A stretch of 37,290 nucleotides of DNA from Thiohalocapsa sp. (GCF_022340605.1 NZ_JAJDNQ010000143.1:1-37290), one strand, 5' to 3'. Positions 17,513 through 27,219 are shown, counted from the first letter of the stretch. The notes: a model not told the origin generated them from the sequence alone. Translations and numbers: made by a program.

Positions 17513-18325
17513 GTGCAGCCGACCGCCACCATCGCTCTCGCCGCCATCGCCTTCGCCACCGTGGGCACCGTCGCCGGGCTGCTCGCCGGGCTGCTGGGCA
17601 TCGGTGGTGGTGCCGTCATCGTGCCATCGCTGCTGATCCTGTTGCCGGCTTTCGGCATCGATGGCGCCTGGACCACGCACCAGGCGGTCGCCACCTCGCT
17701 GGCGACGGTGGTGGCCGCGGGCTCGGCCTCCGCGCTGACCCACCATCGCCGCGGCGCCGTGCGCTGGGCGTTGGTGAGGCGCCTGGTGCCGGGCCTGCTC
17801 GCCGGCGCCGCCTGCGGTGCGCTGCTCGCCGGCTGGCTGCCCGGGATATGGCTCAGGCGGTTGTTCGGGCTGTTTCTGCTGGCGAGCGGTGTGCGCATGC
17901 TGCTGGCGACGTCGGCGTCGGCGCCGCCTCGGCCGCTGCCGACGCGGCGCATGGTGACTGCGGCCGGCGCCGGCATCGGCGCGCTGTCGGCGGTGCTCGG
18001 GATCGGCGGCGGCGTGCTGATGGTGCCCTATCTCGCGCGCCACGGCGAGGCGCTGCGCAACGCGGTGGCGACCTCCAGCGCCTGCGGCGTGCCGCTGGCG
18101 CTGGCCGGCAGCATCGCCTTCGTGCTGAGCGGCTGGGGTCGCGCCGGGCTGGCGCCGCACAGCCTCGGCTTCGTGTTCTGGCCGGCGGTGCTGACGATCG
18201 CCGCAGCCGCGATGCCGATGGCCAATATCGGCGCGCGGCTCGCACACCGGATGCCGACAGTCGCGCTCAGGCGCGTGTTTGCGCTGCTGTTGCTGGCGGT
18301 CGGGCTGCGGCTTCTGCTGTCCTGA
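17513..18325 (+). CDS. TauE/SafE family membrane permease
   Basis: A 270-residue integral membrane protein with about eight hydrophobic segments in two halves, each beginning with the glycine-rich motif of the family: VAGLLAGLLGIGGGAVIVPS in the first half and ALSAVLGIGGGVLMVPYL in the second. Members export or import sulfite, sulfonates or other small anions; the substrate here is not determined by the sequence. The start is the GTG at 17513; there is no strong ribosome binding site. It is convergent with the next gene, with paired palindromes in the gap. Confidence 0.88.
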   Translation: MQPTATIALAAIAFATVGTVAGLLAGLLGIGGGAVIVPSLLILLPAFGIDGAWTTHQAVATSLATVVAAGSASALTHHRRGAVRWALVRRLVPGLLAGAACGALLAGWLPGIWLRRLFGLFLLASGVRMLLATSASAPPRPLPTRRMVTAAGAGIGALSAVLGIGGGVLMVPYLARHGEALRNAVATSSACGVPLALAGSIAFVLSGWGRAGLAPHSLGFVFWPAVLTIAAAAMPMANIGARLAHRMPTVALRRVFALLLLAVGLRLLLS

Positions 18326-18420
18326 GCACAGCCGGCCCCAAGTGTCACGGTCACCGGTGTGCGGATGCGCCTCAAGGCCGGGAAAGTATTGCTGGCAACC
18401 CCAAAATCGAACGGATCGTT

Positions 18421-18497
18421 GGTCGGGTTAGCGATAGCGTAACCCGACCATCAACGGCTTACCGACGCTCATCGCCGGGTTACGCTGCGCTAACCCG
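18421..18497. repeat. Pair of GTCGGGTTA palindromes (REP-like, possible two-way terminator)
   Basis: The first is 18421-18449, GGTCGGGTTA and TAACCCGACC as 10-bp arms around GCGATAGCG. The second, 18476-18497, has CGGGTTA and TAACCCG around CGCTGCGC. This GTCGGGTTACGC motif is a frequent extragenic palindrome in proteobacteria. It lies between the convergent permease and unknown exported-protein genes, so it may end transcription from both sides. Confidence 0.75.
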
Positions 18498-18584
18498 ATC
18501 CTCACCGAATACTTGAACAGTCTCTGCGCTCGTCCGCCATCCCAGTGCGTGCTGGACCTTGGAGCGCCCGCACCAGGCGTGCGC

Positions 18585-19163
18585 TCACTGGTCCGGCTTG
18601 GGGTCGCCGCCGGGATCGCCATAGACCGTGTCGTCGAGCCAGAGGCGCCGATACAGGTAGACTTGTCCGTCGGCGTCGCGCAGCACCAGGCGCCCCTGAT
18701 GCTGGGCGAATTCATAGGGACGCGCGACGTCATGCTCCGGGTCGTAGATGGCGATGCGGTCCCCGCGCTGCTGGATCAGCCCGTCGATATAGTCGCCATG
18801 GGGCGAGTAGAGCCGGAAGCGATGCGCCTGCACGATCAACAGCCCACCGTCGCGCCCCTCCCAGATGCCATCGAGGCTGGTGCGCTGCCAACCCGGGATG
18901 TTCGGCAACTGCACCATGCCGGGCATCTGCTGCATCCAGGCACCCCAGTCAGGCACGGCGCCGGGCATGCCCCCCGGCAGCGGCGCCGGCACAGCGGCGT
19001 TGTCGCCCAGCAGTCCCATGGCATTCATCATGCGTGCCATGGCCTCGGCGAAAACGCGCACGCTGTCGGCCGCGGCGGCGGCCGCCGCCGGCTGGACTGC
19101 CGGCGCACCGAGCAACAGCAAGGCAAGCCCCAGTCCGGGGAGCATCGGCGAGCGCTTCGGCAT
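18585..19163 (-). CDS. Exported protein of unknown function
   Basis: I do not recognise this family. The 192-residue protein has a clear signal peptide (MPKRSPMLPGLGLALLLLGA, Ala-rich cleavage region about residue 30). A Met-rich low-complexity segment follows (FAEAMARMMNAMGLLGDN and WMQQMPGMVQLPNIPGW), then a beta-rich C-terminal half: SLDGIWEGRDGGLLIVQAHR, FRLYSPHGDYIDGLI and GRLVLRDADGQVYLYRRLW. The pattern of a short strand with a central G-W-E-G resembles small beta-barrel or lipocalin-like folds, but this is a guess. The ATG at 19163 follows an AAGGGA ribosome binding site. It is a single gene, divergent from the cyclase-like gene. Confidence 0.7.
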   Translation of the reverse strand: MPKRSPMLPGLGLALLLLGAPAVQPAAAAAAADSVRVFAEAMARMMNAMGLLGDNAAVPAPLPGGMPGAVPDWGAWMQQMPGMVQLPNIPGWQRTSLDGIWEGRDGGLLIVQAHRFRLYSPHGDYIDGLIQQRGDRIAIYDPEHDVARPYEFAQHQGRLVLRDADGQVYLYRRLWLDDTVYGDPGGDPKPDQ

Positions 19164-19177
19164 TTTGCGGTCCCTTT

Positions 19178-19210
19178 GGTGGGCCAGGCGGTGGGCCAGG
19201 CGGTGGGCCA
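19178..19210. repeat. 12-bp tandem repeat upstream of the exported protein
   Basis: GGTGGGCCAGGC occurs twice in a row (19178-19189 and 19190-19201), followed by a partial third unit GGTGGGCCA (19202-19210). It lies in the leader of the exported-protein gene, just upstream of its ribosome binding site. Confidence 0.85.
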
Positions 19211-19440
19211 ACGGGTTGGTCATGCGGCGGAGTGGCGGGCGTGTATCGGGCAGCGGTGGCGAGCTGCCGGCGGCAATTGCCGGCAACGACTCGCCAGGAT
19301 AACAGAGGCGTACGAGTCATCCGATCGGCAGGCGCAAGCGCCGATGGCAAACGTGGCGGCCCGCGGCGGTAGCGGCAGCCGCTGTCCGGCACGCACTGAC
19401 ACGGCCCTGGTCAGTGGCGACCGGCGCACAAGGCGAGTCT

Positions 19441-21821
19441 ATGCGAGTCCCTGACGGCGGCGGTACGGAGCCCAACTGGCGGCCCAACCTATCTGCCTTC
19501 CTGGCGGCCATGCGCGAGCCGCCGAGCTGGACCTTCGACGTCGACGGCTTTAGCCCCGGCATCGACAACGTGCACGTGGACGTGCACCTGAGCCCGCGCT
19601 TTCGCGAGCTGGCCGCCATCACGGTGCGCAAGCTGTTCGCCGAGGAGATGGCGGCGGCTATCGGCCAGAGCGCCCCGCAACTGGTGGGCGCCGAGGACCT
19701 GGAGCGGTTCCGGCGCCACTACGCGAACCTCTTCGAGCAGACCCTGGAGCGCAACGCCTCGGCACAGTCGGCGGAAGTGCTCGCCCTGTTGCAGCTGGCG
19801 CTGATGCGCCACCTGCTGGAGCTAGTGTTGCGCGAGCAGCGCAACCAGCTCGAAGAATGCCAGCGAGCTGGCCAGCAGTCCCTGGCGGCCGGCACCGGGC
19901 GCAGCCTCGCGCTGCACGAGAAGCTGGTGCTGCTCAAGCGCCACGGCGCCAGCATCAACCGCCGCGTGCTCAAGGTCCTGTTCCGACAGCTACGCAAGCT
20001 GGAGTCGGGCCAGCTCGGCAAACTCCGCGCGGCGGTCAGCACCGACGCCTGGCCCCTGCCCACCCAGGCGCTGTTCAACCCAGTGCTACTGGCGACCGAT
20101 CCCGGCGATGCCACGGAGCTGGCGCAGGACTATCTCATCGCCGCGCTCGGCGACGGCGGCGACGGCAATTGGCTGCGGCTCGCCAATCAGGCGGTGCTAT
20201 CCACCCTGGTCGACTACCTGCCCGAGTACGGCCGCCGGCAGGTGCTCGGCGACCTGACACCGCAGCAGCTCGCCGAGCGCCCGCGCGAGCGCACCGACCA
20301 GGGCGTGCTGCGCGGCTTCCTCGCCACCGAACTGCTGCTGAGCGGCTTCATGTCCCCCGAGGAATACCACGAGGGCCGCACCTGCTGGATCGACGAGCCC
20401 GCCAACATGCGCCGCCTGCTGCAGGTGCCGGACGCCGACGCCGGCAGCGGCGACTCGTCCATGCTGCTGGCACCGGTGCAGTGGAATTCCACCCGCTGGC
20501 TCGGCTTCCGGCGCGGACTGCGCGAGCGCCTGCACCTGCGGCTGCTGCACGCCGGGTTCGTCGATCGGCTCGTGCTCTGCTACTGGATGCCAGCGCTGCG
20601 CACCCAGCTCGGCGCGGCGGTACCGCTGGCGCTGGTGGCCGACTTCTGCGCCGCGCATCTCTCGCGCCGGCGCCTCGCCGAGCGCCTGGCCGCGCTGGAG
20701 ACCGAGGTGGAGCGCGCCGAGATCCTGCGCATGCTGGAGCGCTGCCAGGCGGCGTTGCGCCGGCTGGATGCCGAAGAGCGCGCCGGCTACCTGGACCGCT
20801 TCGTCGGCGACTTCCTGCACCTACGGCGCGATCTGAAGCTCGCCTACAAGACCTACCAGGCCATGGACCGGCTGCGGCTGGCGGAGAGCGGCGACGAGGT
20901 GACCCTGTCGCGGGCCAACGGCAGCCTGTGGGAATTCGTCAGCCGCGCAGAGAGCCTGCCGCAGGTGCGGCGCATGCGCGCCCACGCCGTGGTGAAGGCG
21001 GACATCCGCGGCTCCACCCGCATCACCGAGGAGTTGGTACGCCGCGGGCTGAATCCGGCCTCGCATTTCAGTCTCAATCTATTCGACCCGGTCAACCGGC
21101 TGCTGCCGGAGCTGGGCGCCGAGAAGCTCTTCGTCGAGGGCGATGCCGTAATCCTGGCGCTCTATGACTACGAGAGCGAACGCGGCAGCGAGGCCACCAC
21201 CGTCATGCCGGTGGCGCGCGCCTGCGGCCTCGCGCGCAGCATCCTGCGGGTGGTGGCGATGCAGAACGTGCTGAACCGCCGCCATGGCCTGCCGGAGCTC
21301 GAGCTGGGGCTCGGTGTCGCCTACTCGCCGCGGGAGCCGCACTTCCTCTATGACGACGGCCGGCGCATCATGATCTCCAGTGCCATCAACACCGCCGACC
21401 GCCTGTCCGCCTGCACCGCGGCGCTGCGCCATGCGGGCGTGCACCCGGCCGGCGGCGGGCATCGCGCGATGCTGGTGCGCCCCACCGGCGCCGCCGCCCT
21501 CGCGGCGGGCAACGACGACCTGCTCAGCTACAACATCAACGGCATCCTGCTAGAGCAACAGGCATTCTTCCAGTTGCAGCGCGAGATGTCGCTGCGACAG
21601 ACGCGGCTGTCCGTACCGGGCGACGATAACGGCCTCTACTTCGTCGGCCGCTACAGCGACCTCGCCGGGCGTAGCCGACGCCTAGCGGTGCGCTGCGCCC
21701 GGCTGCTGACCTGGGACGGGAGCCGGATGGGGACCGCGGACACCGACCATCGCCACTTTTTCGAGGTTATCGCCGACGAGTCGGTGATGGGGGGGTTGCG
21801 GCAAGAGTTTGGGCCGAAGCC

Positions 21822-21825
<4 letters not shown>
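19441..21825 (+). CDS. Large protein with divergent class III nucleotidyl cyclase domain
   Basis: A 794-residue soluble protein. The first 510 or so residues are helical, Arg/Leu/Glu-rich and not recognised. The last third resembles adenylate/guanylate cyclases: AVVKADIRGSTRITEELVRR carries the first metal-binding Asp (as in DIRGFT), EKLFVEGDAVILAL matches the second metal-Asp motif GDA, and SSAINTADRLSAC fits the NxxxR pattern of the catalytic Asn and Arg. Most key residues therefore seem present and activity is possible. An insertion lies between the GDA strand and LELGLGVAYSPREP. No transmembrane segment is seen. The ATG at 19441 was chosen over the GTG at 19414 because of AGGCGAG just before it. 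The stop codon lies in the CTAG of repeat copy D. The reaction product cannot be predicted. Confidence 0.72.
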
Positions 21826-22195
<370 letters not shown>

Positions 22196-24241
22196 TCAGT
22201 CCGCTGCGGCGGTGGCCGGCTCCCGCTCACGCGGCTGCACGGGCGCGAGCAGGGCGCCGAGCCGGAAATCATCACGGCCGAGGCGGTGCGCGTAGATGAC
22301 CCGGTAGGTGAGCACCCGGCGCACGTAGTCCCGCGTCTCGGCGTAGGGGATCGCGCTGATCCAGAGGTCGGCGGCCATGGGCGCTTCCGGCAGCCAGCGT
22401 GACACCGCGCCAGGACCAGCGTTGTAGGCGGCGGTGGCCAGCACCTCGTTGCCGCCGAAGCGCTCGCGCATGGCCGCCAGGTAACGGGTGCCGAGTGTCA
22501 CGTTCAGGGCCGGATCGATGAGGTCCATGCGGCCCGGCAGCGGGCGGCCCAGCGCGCGCGCCACGTCACGGGCGGTGCCCGGCATCAGCTGCATGAGACC
22601 GACGGCGCCCGCGTGCGAGGCCACGTCAGCATCGAAGGCGCTCTCCTGGCGGATCAAGGCGTAGACCCAGTCCTGGGCCAGGCCATTGCGCCCGGCGCGG
22701 TCCGCCACCAGGCCTGTGTACAGCAGCGGGAAGCGCAGCGAGATGTCGTCCCAATAATAGCCACGCGCAAGCGTGAAGATGGACTCCGTCACCAGGCCGA
22801 GCTGCTGGCCCAGCAGCGCCGCCGTGCGCAGGGCGCCGGCATCGGCGTTGCGGGTCAGCTCGCGCCATTCGCGGCTCACGTCGGCGTCGCGGCCCAGGGC
22901 TTGCAGCTCCCGGATGCGCGCTGCCGTGTCAGAGGCCATGAGCCGCTCCAGCTCGCCGGGGTCCGCCGGCGTGGGCCGCTCGCGCAGCGCGGGTGCACGA
23001 CCCAGCAGCTCGGCGGCGCGAAAGCCCCAGAGGTCGCGCTCCTTGGACGCGCGGTCGAGGGCATGAGCGGCGCCCACCAGGTCGCCACGCTTGCCCAGCG
23101 CTCGGGCGAGCCAGTACTGCCATTCGCCGCGCCGGCGCTCCTCGGGCGGCAGCACCCGCACAAACTCGATGACCTCGGGCCAGGCCTCGAGGCGCAGCGC
23201 CGCCCGCAGCCGCTCGCGTTGCAGCGCCAGGTTCTCCGGCAGCGGGCGCAGCCGGCGCAGGTAGACGAGCCCGGTGCGCTCACCTACCCGCGCCAGCCCC
23301 GCCCCAATGGCCGTGACGACACGGTCCTTGGCGGGCGGCGGCACCGGCTCGCGGGTCTTGAGCACCGCCCAGTCGGCGGCCGCGAGCCGGGGATCCTCAC
23401 GCGCCAAGCGCTCGATGCCCGCCACCAGGGTCGCGACCCGCTGTTCGGGATCATCCGGCAGCTCCGCGGCCTCGAGCGTCTTCGGGTTGCGGTACAGCGC
23501 CAGTTGCAGGTCCAGCCAATGCCGCTGGCGCTCGGGCAGATAGCGGCGCTGGAAGCCGGCAACGCCGGGCTGGTGCCGGGCGAGCGCCAAGCCGACGCGC
23601 CGCCAGACCAGCTCGGGCGTTAGCCCACCGGCCGTGTGCCAGCGCGCAAACAGCGGGTCGCAGTCGTCCGGCAGCGAGGCGCCGGTGAGGTAGAGATCAT
23701 CCAGCCCGGCGAAGGCATCCCCCTCGCGCCCGGTCTCGAGCAGCGCACGGCGCCAACGGCATTCCCGAGTCACGGAGCCATTGGCCGCGTAGTTGCGGAC
23801 ATAACCGGCAAAATCATCCGCTGCCCAAAGCGCGTTCAGCCAGAGCCGGCGCAGCGTCTCGCCGGGGGCAGTGCCGGCGTAGTCGGCGATGAATGCCTCG
23901 ATGTCGGCCGCATGCGCCAGCACCAGCTCGCGGCGCAGCTCCGCGAGCCGCAGGTAGGGCCAGAGCGGGTAGTTCCGCAGGCTGTCCGCGAGCTGCCGGA
24001 AGCGCTCGCTGTCGCCGGCGGCCAGGGCGCGCTCGGCGGCGATGAAGTCCTGCCGCGCCGACGCCGGGTCCGTTGCCGACGCAGGTACCCGGTCCGGTGC
24101 CGCCGGCGCACCCTGCACCGCCAGGCACGCGGCCAACAACGCGCCGAAGACCCGCCCCGCGGACCGCCACACCGGGGACGGGCTCTGGCGTGGCCGCACG
24201 GCGGGCAGCGGGTGGCGTTGGCGGGAGAGACTGGCGCGCAT
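22196..24241 (-). CDS. slt: Soluble lytic murein transglycosylase
   Basis: A periplasmic enzyme that cleaves peptidoglycan between MurNAc and GlcNAc with formation of 1,6-anhydroMurNAc. The 681-residue protein has a signal region (VFGALLAACLAVQGAPAAP), the long helical superhelix domain (about 60-500, with RLRPLPENLALQRERLRAAL and similar helices), then the catalytic SLT domain. The catalytic Glu is E533 in IRQESAFDADV, followed by SHAGAVGLMQLMPGTARDVA and AAYNAGPGAVSRWLP. The length fits the Slt70 class. The ATG at 24241 gives the signal peptide, and the open frame beyond it is not conserved. It is convergent with the cyclase-like gene and divergent from the phosphatase gene. Confidence 0.93.
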   Translation of the reverse strand: MRASLSRQRHPLPAVRPRQSPSPVWRSAGRVFGALLAACLAVQGAPAAPDRVPASATDPASARQDFIAAERALAAGDSERFRQLADSLRNYPLWPYLRLAELRRELVLAHAADIEAFIADYAGTAPGETLRRLWLNALWAADDFAGYVRNYAANGSVTRECRWRRALLETGREGDAFAGLDDLYLTGASLPDDCDPLFARWHTAGGLTPELVWRRVGLALARHQPGVAGFQRRYLPERQRHWLDLQLALYRNPKTLEAAELPDDPEQRVATLVAGIERLAREDPRLAAADWAVLKTREPVPPPAKDRVVTAIGAGLARVGERTGLVYLRRLRPLPENLALQRERLRAALRLEAWPEVIEFVRVLPPEERRRGEWQYWLARALGKRGDLVGAAHALDRASKERDLWGFRAAELLGRAPALRERPTPADPGELERLMASDTAARIRELQALGRDADVSREWRELTRNADAGALRTAALLGQQLGLVTESIFTLARGYYWDDISLRFPLLYTGLVADRAGRNGLAQDWVYALIRQESAFDADVASHAGAVGLMQLMPGTARDVARALGRPLPGRMDLIDPALNVTLGTRYLAAMRERFGGNEVLATAAYNAGPGAVSRWLPEAPMAADLWISAIPYAETRDYVRRVLTYRVIYAHRLGRDDFRLGALLAPVQPREREPATAAAD

Positions 24242-24324
24242 TTCGGGTGATCGGCGTGGCTGCACAGGGCGGCGCTGGTGCCGGTGCGATATCGACGGCA
24301 TTATCCTAGAAACGGCGGCGGGTC

Positions 24325-24376
24325 GCGGCACCGAGAGTGCCGCTCCCACAGCGGCACCCTGAGTGCCGCTTCTGCG
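24325..24376. repeat. Two 26-bp palindromic units in tandem (REP-like)
   Basis: GCGGCACCGAGAGTGCCGCT at the start of unit 1 (24325-24350) and GCGGCACCCTGAGTGCCGCT at the start of unit 2 (24351-24376). Each can form a short hairpin with GCGGCAC/GTGCCGC arms. They lie in the 221-bp gap between the divergent slt and phosphatase genes, so they are not terminators of either. Confidence 0.8.
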
Positions 24377-24462
24377 GCGGGACCGCAAGAGCCGTTGCTG
24401 ACACCCCGTGACCGCGCTCGCCGCCACCCGCACCGTATACGTCCGCATGCCGAGGAGAGCCC

Positions 24463-25284
24463 ATGCCCGCAACCCCCACCGCCACGGACCTGCGCACCCT
24501 GGCCGAGCTGCTGCGCGCAACCGCCAAGGCCGAGATCATGCCCCGGTTCCGCACCACCGGCAGCTTCACCAAGGCCGACGGCAGCCTGGTGACGGACGCC
24601 GACTTCGGCGTGCAGCGCTCCCTCACGGCGGCGCTCGCCGAGCGCTGGCCCGACGTCGCGCTGCTGGGAGAAGAGATGGACGCCGCCGAGCAGCAGCGCC
24701 TGCTGGACGCTGGCGGCCCGCTGTGGTGCCTGGACCCGCTGGACGGCACGACCAATTTCACTTGCGGCTTCCCCGCCTTCTGTATCTCGCTGGCGCTGAT
24801 CCGCGACGGCCGCGCCGAGCTGGCGCTGGTTCTCGACCCCCTGCGGGACGAGTGCTTCACCGCCGCCCGCGGTCGAGGCGCACACCTCGACGGCGCACCG
24901 CTGGTGCCCTTTGCGCCGGGGCCCGTGCTCGGCGACTGCGTGGCCGTCATCGACTGCAAGCGCATCCCGCCGGAGCGCGTCGCGCCGCTGTTCCGCAAGG
25001 GCGGTTTCCGCTCGCAGCGCAACCTTGGCGCCGTCGCACTGGAGTGGTGCTGGCTCGCGGCCGGACGCTTCCAGCTCTACCTGCACGGCGGGCAGAAGCT
25101 CTGGGACTACGCCGCCGGCCGCCTGGTGGCGCAAGAGGCCGGCTGTGCCTCGACGCTGTTCCCGCCGGACGGCGACACGCCGGTGGAGACGCTGGTGCTC
25201 GGCAAGCGCCTCGCGCTGGCCGCCACCGACGCGAAGCTGTTCGGACGGTGGCGCGACTTCGTCGGGCTGCCGCTGCACCAGTGA
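24463..25284 (+). CDS. Inositol monophosphatase family protein (histidinol-phosphatase-like)
   Basis: A 273-residue metal-dependent phosphatase of the IMPase superfamily. Metal-binding motifs are present: LLGEEMD at about 67-73, CLDPLDGTTNF with D91 and D94, and WDYAAGRLVAQEAG near residue 215. Members dephosphorylate inositol phosphate, histidinol phosphate (HisN) or 3'-phosphoadenosine compounds, and sequence by eye cannot decide. The KADGSLVTDAD segment is usual for the family. GAGGAG precedes the ATG. The Sel1-repeat gene follows on the same strand after about 90 bp. There are no other histidine or sulfur genes nearby to settle the role. Confidence 0.85.
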   Translation: MPATPTATDLRTLAELLRATAKAEIMPRFRTTGSFTKADGSLVTDADFGVQRSLTAALAERWPDVALLGEEMDAAEQQRLLDAGGPLWCLDPLDGTTNFTCGFPAFCISLALIRDGRAELALVLDPLRDECFTAARGRGAHLDGAPLVPFAPGPVLGDCVAVIDCKRIPPERVAPLFRKGGFRSQRNLGAVALEWCWLAAGRFQLYLHGGQKLWDYAAGRLVAQEAGCASTLFPPDGDTPVETLVLGKRLALAATDAKLFGRWRDFVGLPLHQ

Positions 25285-25376
25285 TGCCCGCCCGGCGGCG
25301 TCCGAAGGTGGCAATTGCGCCCGGCCGCCCGCAATTCCCCGCGCAACAGATCCCGATTGCGACCAGGAGCAGCACC

Positions 25377-25820
25377 ATGACCGAAGACATCACCAACCAG
25401 GACATGGACCTCGCGAGCGGCATCGCCGCCTTCGAGGCCAAGCAGTTCTCCCGCGCCACCGGGCTCCTCTCGCCGCTCGCCGAGCAGGGCGACGTGGACG
25501 CCATGTACCGCATGGCCATCATGGCCCAGAACGGTCTCGGCATGGTCCCGAACCCGCTCCTTGCCTACAAGTACATGAAGGCGGCCGCCGAGCAGGGCAT
25601 GAGCCTTGCCCAGCATGGCCTCGCCTTCATGTACATGCAGGGCGAATGCACCGACAAGAATCCAGAGCAGGCCATCGAGTGGTTCAAGCGCGCCGCCGGG
25701 CAGGGCCTCACCGGCTCCATGACCACGCTAGCCATGATGTATGAGCAGGGCGACGGCGTGCCGCAGGACATGGACGAGGCGCGCAAGTGGTACCGGGCGG
25801 CGGGGTTCGACGACAAGTAG
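25377..25820 (+). CDS. Sel1-repeat (tetratricopeptide-like) protein
   Basis: A small 147-residue protein made of three Sel1-like repeats: GDVDAMYRMAIMAQNGLGMV, then GMSLAQHGLAFMYMQGECTD with EQAIEWFKRAAGQ, then GLTGSMTTLAMMYEQGDGVP with DEARKWYRAAGFDDK. Such repeats make alpha-solenoids that bind proteins or peptides. No signal peptide is visible, so it is probably cytoplasmic. AGGAG lies 7 bp before the ATG at 25377. The in-frame open region upstream runs antiparallel-like through the phosphatase gene in another frame and is not coding. It is followed closely by the DUF29 remnant. Confidence 0.85.
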   Translation: MTEDITNQDMDLASGIAAFEAKQFSRATGLLSPLAEQGDVDAMYRMAIMAQNGLGMVPNPLLAYKYMKAAAEQGMSLAQHGLAFMYMQGECTDKNPEQAIEWFKRAAGQGLTGSMTTLAMMYEQGDGVPQDMDEARKWYRAAGFDDK

Positions 25821-25833
25821 CCGCGACACCGCG

Positions 25834-26103
25834 ATGAGCGAACTCTCCGACCTCTACGAGACCGACTACGCGGAGTGGGCGAGGCGCAGCGCCGAGTTCC
25901 TGCGCGCCGGCAATTTGGGCGCGCTGGATATCGCACACCTGCTGGAGGAGCTCGAAGGTATGGGCAAGACGCCGAGCTTGAAAGCCGTCGTCAGCGAAAT
26001 CCTACCCGAGGTCTATGCCGATGCTGCTGTACTCGCAGCGAAGGACCGCGGACTGCCCGAGACCACATCGATGGATGCCTGGTCGTCGCCCCAGCGGCGG
26101 TAA
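25834..26103 (+). pseudogene. DUF29 family gene with internal in-frame deletion
   Basis: The 89-residue product starts like a DUF29 protein (MSELSDLYETDYAEWARRSA, LLEELEGMGK). It then jumps directly to the family's C-terminal part (SLKAVVSEILPEVYADAAVL, AAKDRGLPETTSMD). From memory the family is about 140-150 residues, so the central helices, some 55 residues between EGMGK and TPSLK, are missing while the frame is kept. It is therefore probably non-functional or strongly altered. DUF29 genes are often multicopy and of unknown function. It lies 13 bp after the Sel1 gene. A short functional version cannot be excluded. Confidence 0.7.
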
Positions 26104-26253
26104 TCCGCCGGCACCGCGACCAGATCCGCGGCGCGAGCCTGTTATCCGGCCAGCCGCAGCAGCGCCAGGTCTTCGCGAGCGGCAACCGCAGCGCATCCAG
26201 CAGCGCCGGCGTTGGGCTCGGTGCCGGAGGCGTCGTCGGGGCCGCTGCAACGA

Positions 26254-27219
26254 TTATCCCGCGGGGCGGTCGCCGCTGGCGGCGCCGAGCGCGTCCCGCC
26301 CGTGCGGTGCGTCGAAGTCCAGCGCCGGCCCCTTGGGCACGATGCCGTTCGGGTTGATGGATTTGTGGCTGCCGTAGTAGTGCAGCTTGATGTGGTCCAT
26401 GTTGACGGTCTCCCGGATGCCGGGCACCTGGTAGAGCGCGCGAGTGTAGGCCCAGAGGTTTGGGTAGTCCACCAGGCGCCTGAGGTTGCACTTGAAGTGG
26501 CCGTGGTAGACCGGGTCGAAGCGCACCAGGGTGGTGAACAGGCGCCAGTCGGCCTCGGTCATGCGGTCGCCAGCCAGGTAGCGTTGGCGCGCGAGCCGCG
26601 CTTCCAGCTCGTCCAGGGTGTCGAACAGCCGGTCGAAGGCCGCCGCGTAGGCTGCTTGCGTGGTCGCGAAGCCGGTGCGGTAGACGCCGTTGTTGACGTT
26701 CTCGTAGACGCGTGCGTTGACCGCGTCGATCTCTGCGCGCAGGGCGGCCGGATAGAGGTCCGGGTCGGCGCGTCCCCAGGCATCGAAGGCGCTATTGAAC
26801 ATACGGATGATCTCGGACGACTCGTTGTTGACGATGGTCTCGCGCTGCTTGTCGTAGAGCACCGGCACGGTGACGACGCCGTCGAAATCGGGCGCGGCGT
26901 GCCGGTAGAGCTGGTGCAGCTTGTCGAAGCCATGCACGTGGTCCGGCGTGGCGCCTGGATACGCGCCGAACACCCAGCTCTCGGGCGGCATGAGCGGATG
27001 CACCACCGATACCGAGATCAGCTCTTCGAGCCCCTTCAGCTTGCGGACGATCAGCGTGCGATGCGCCCAAGGGCAGGCGTAGGACACGTAGAGGTGGTAG
27101 CGGCCGGGCTCGGCCTTGAAGCCGCCCTCGCCGGACGGACCGGGACTGCCATCCGGCGTCACCCAGTGGCGGAAGCCGGACTCCCAGCGGACGAATTCGC
27201 CGTTGCTGTTGGTCTTCAT
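26254..27219 (-). CDS. Glutathionyl-hydroquinone reductase (Xi-class glutathione transferase, YqjG/ECM4 type)
   Basis: This family reduces glutathionyl-hydroquinones using a catalytic Cys. The 321-residue protein has the signature YACPWAHRT with C49, followed by LKGLEELISVSVVHPLMPPE and the thioredoxin-fold motif VPVLYDKQRETIVNNESSEI. The C-terminal helical domain has NNGVYRTGFATTQAAYAAAF and DRMTEADWRLFTTLVRFDPV, all diagnostic. MKTNSNGEFVRWESGFRHWV was taken as the start (27219); the long open frame upstream is not conserved and covers the azoreductase remnant. The ATG overlaps the TGA of that remnant. Confidence 0.92.
   Translation of the reverse strand: MKTNSNGEFVRWESGFRHWVTPDGSPGPSGEGGFKAEPGRYHLYVSYACPWAHRTLIVRKLKGLEELISVSVVHPLMPPESWVFGAYPGATPDHVHGFDKLHQLYRHAAPDFDGVVTVPVLYDKQRETIVNNESSEIIRMFNSAFDAWGRADPDLYPAALRAEIDAVNARVYENVNNGVYRTGFATTQAAYAAAFDRLFDTLDELEARLARQRYLAGDRMTEADWRLFTTLVRFDPVYHGHFKCNLRRLVDYPNLWAYTRALYQVPGIRETVNMDHIKLHYYGSHKSINPNGIVPKGPALDFDAPHGRDALGAASGDRPAG

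Noticed and set aside
16418-18247. Minus-strand frame of 609 codons across the epimerase and TauE genes
   Set aside because: It crosses two well-supported genes in other frames and is Arg/Gln/His-rich noise.
26104-26253. Second gene fragment between the DUF29 remnant and the reductase gene
   Set aside because: A minus-strand stretch reading DLVAVPADYRRWGDD looks protein-like, but I could not match it to any family and it overlaps the DUF29 remnant.
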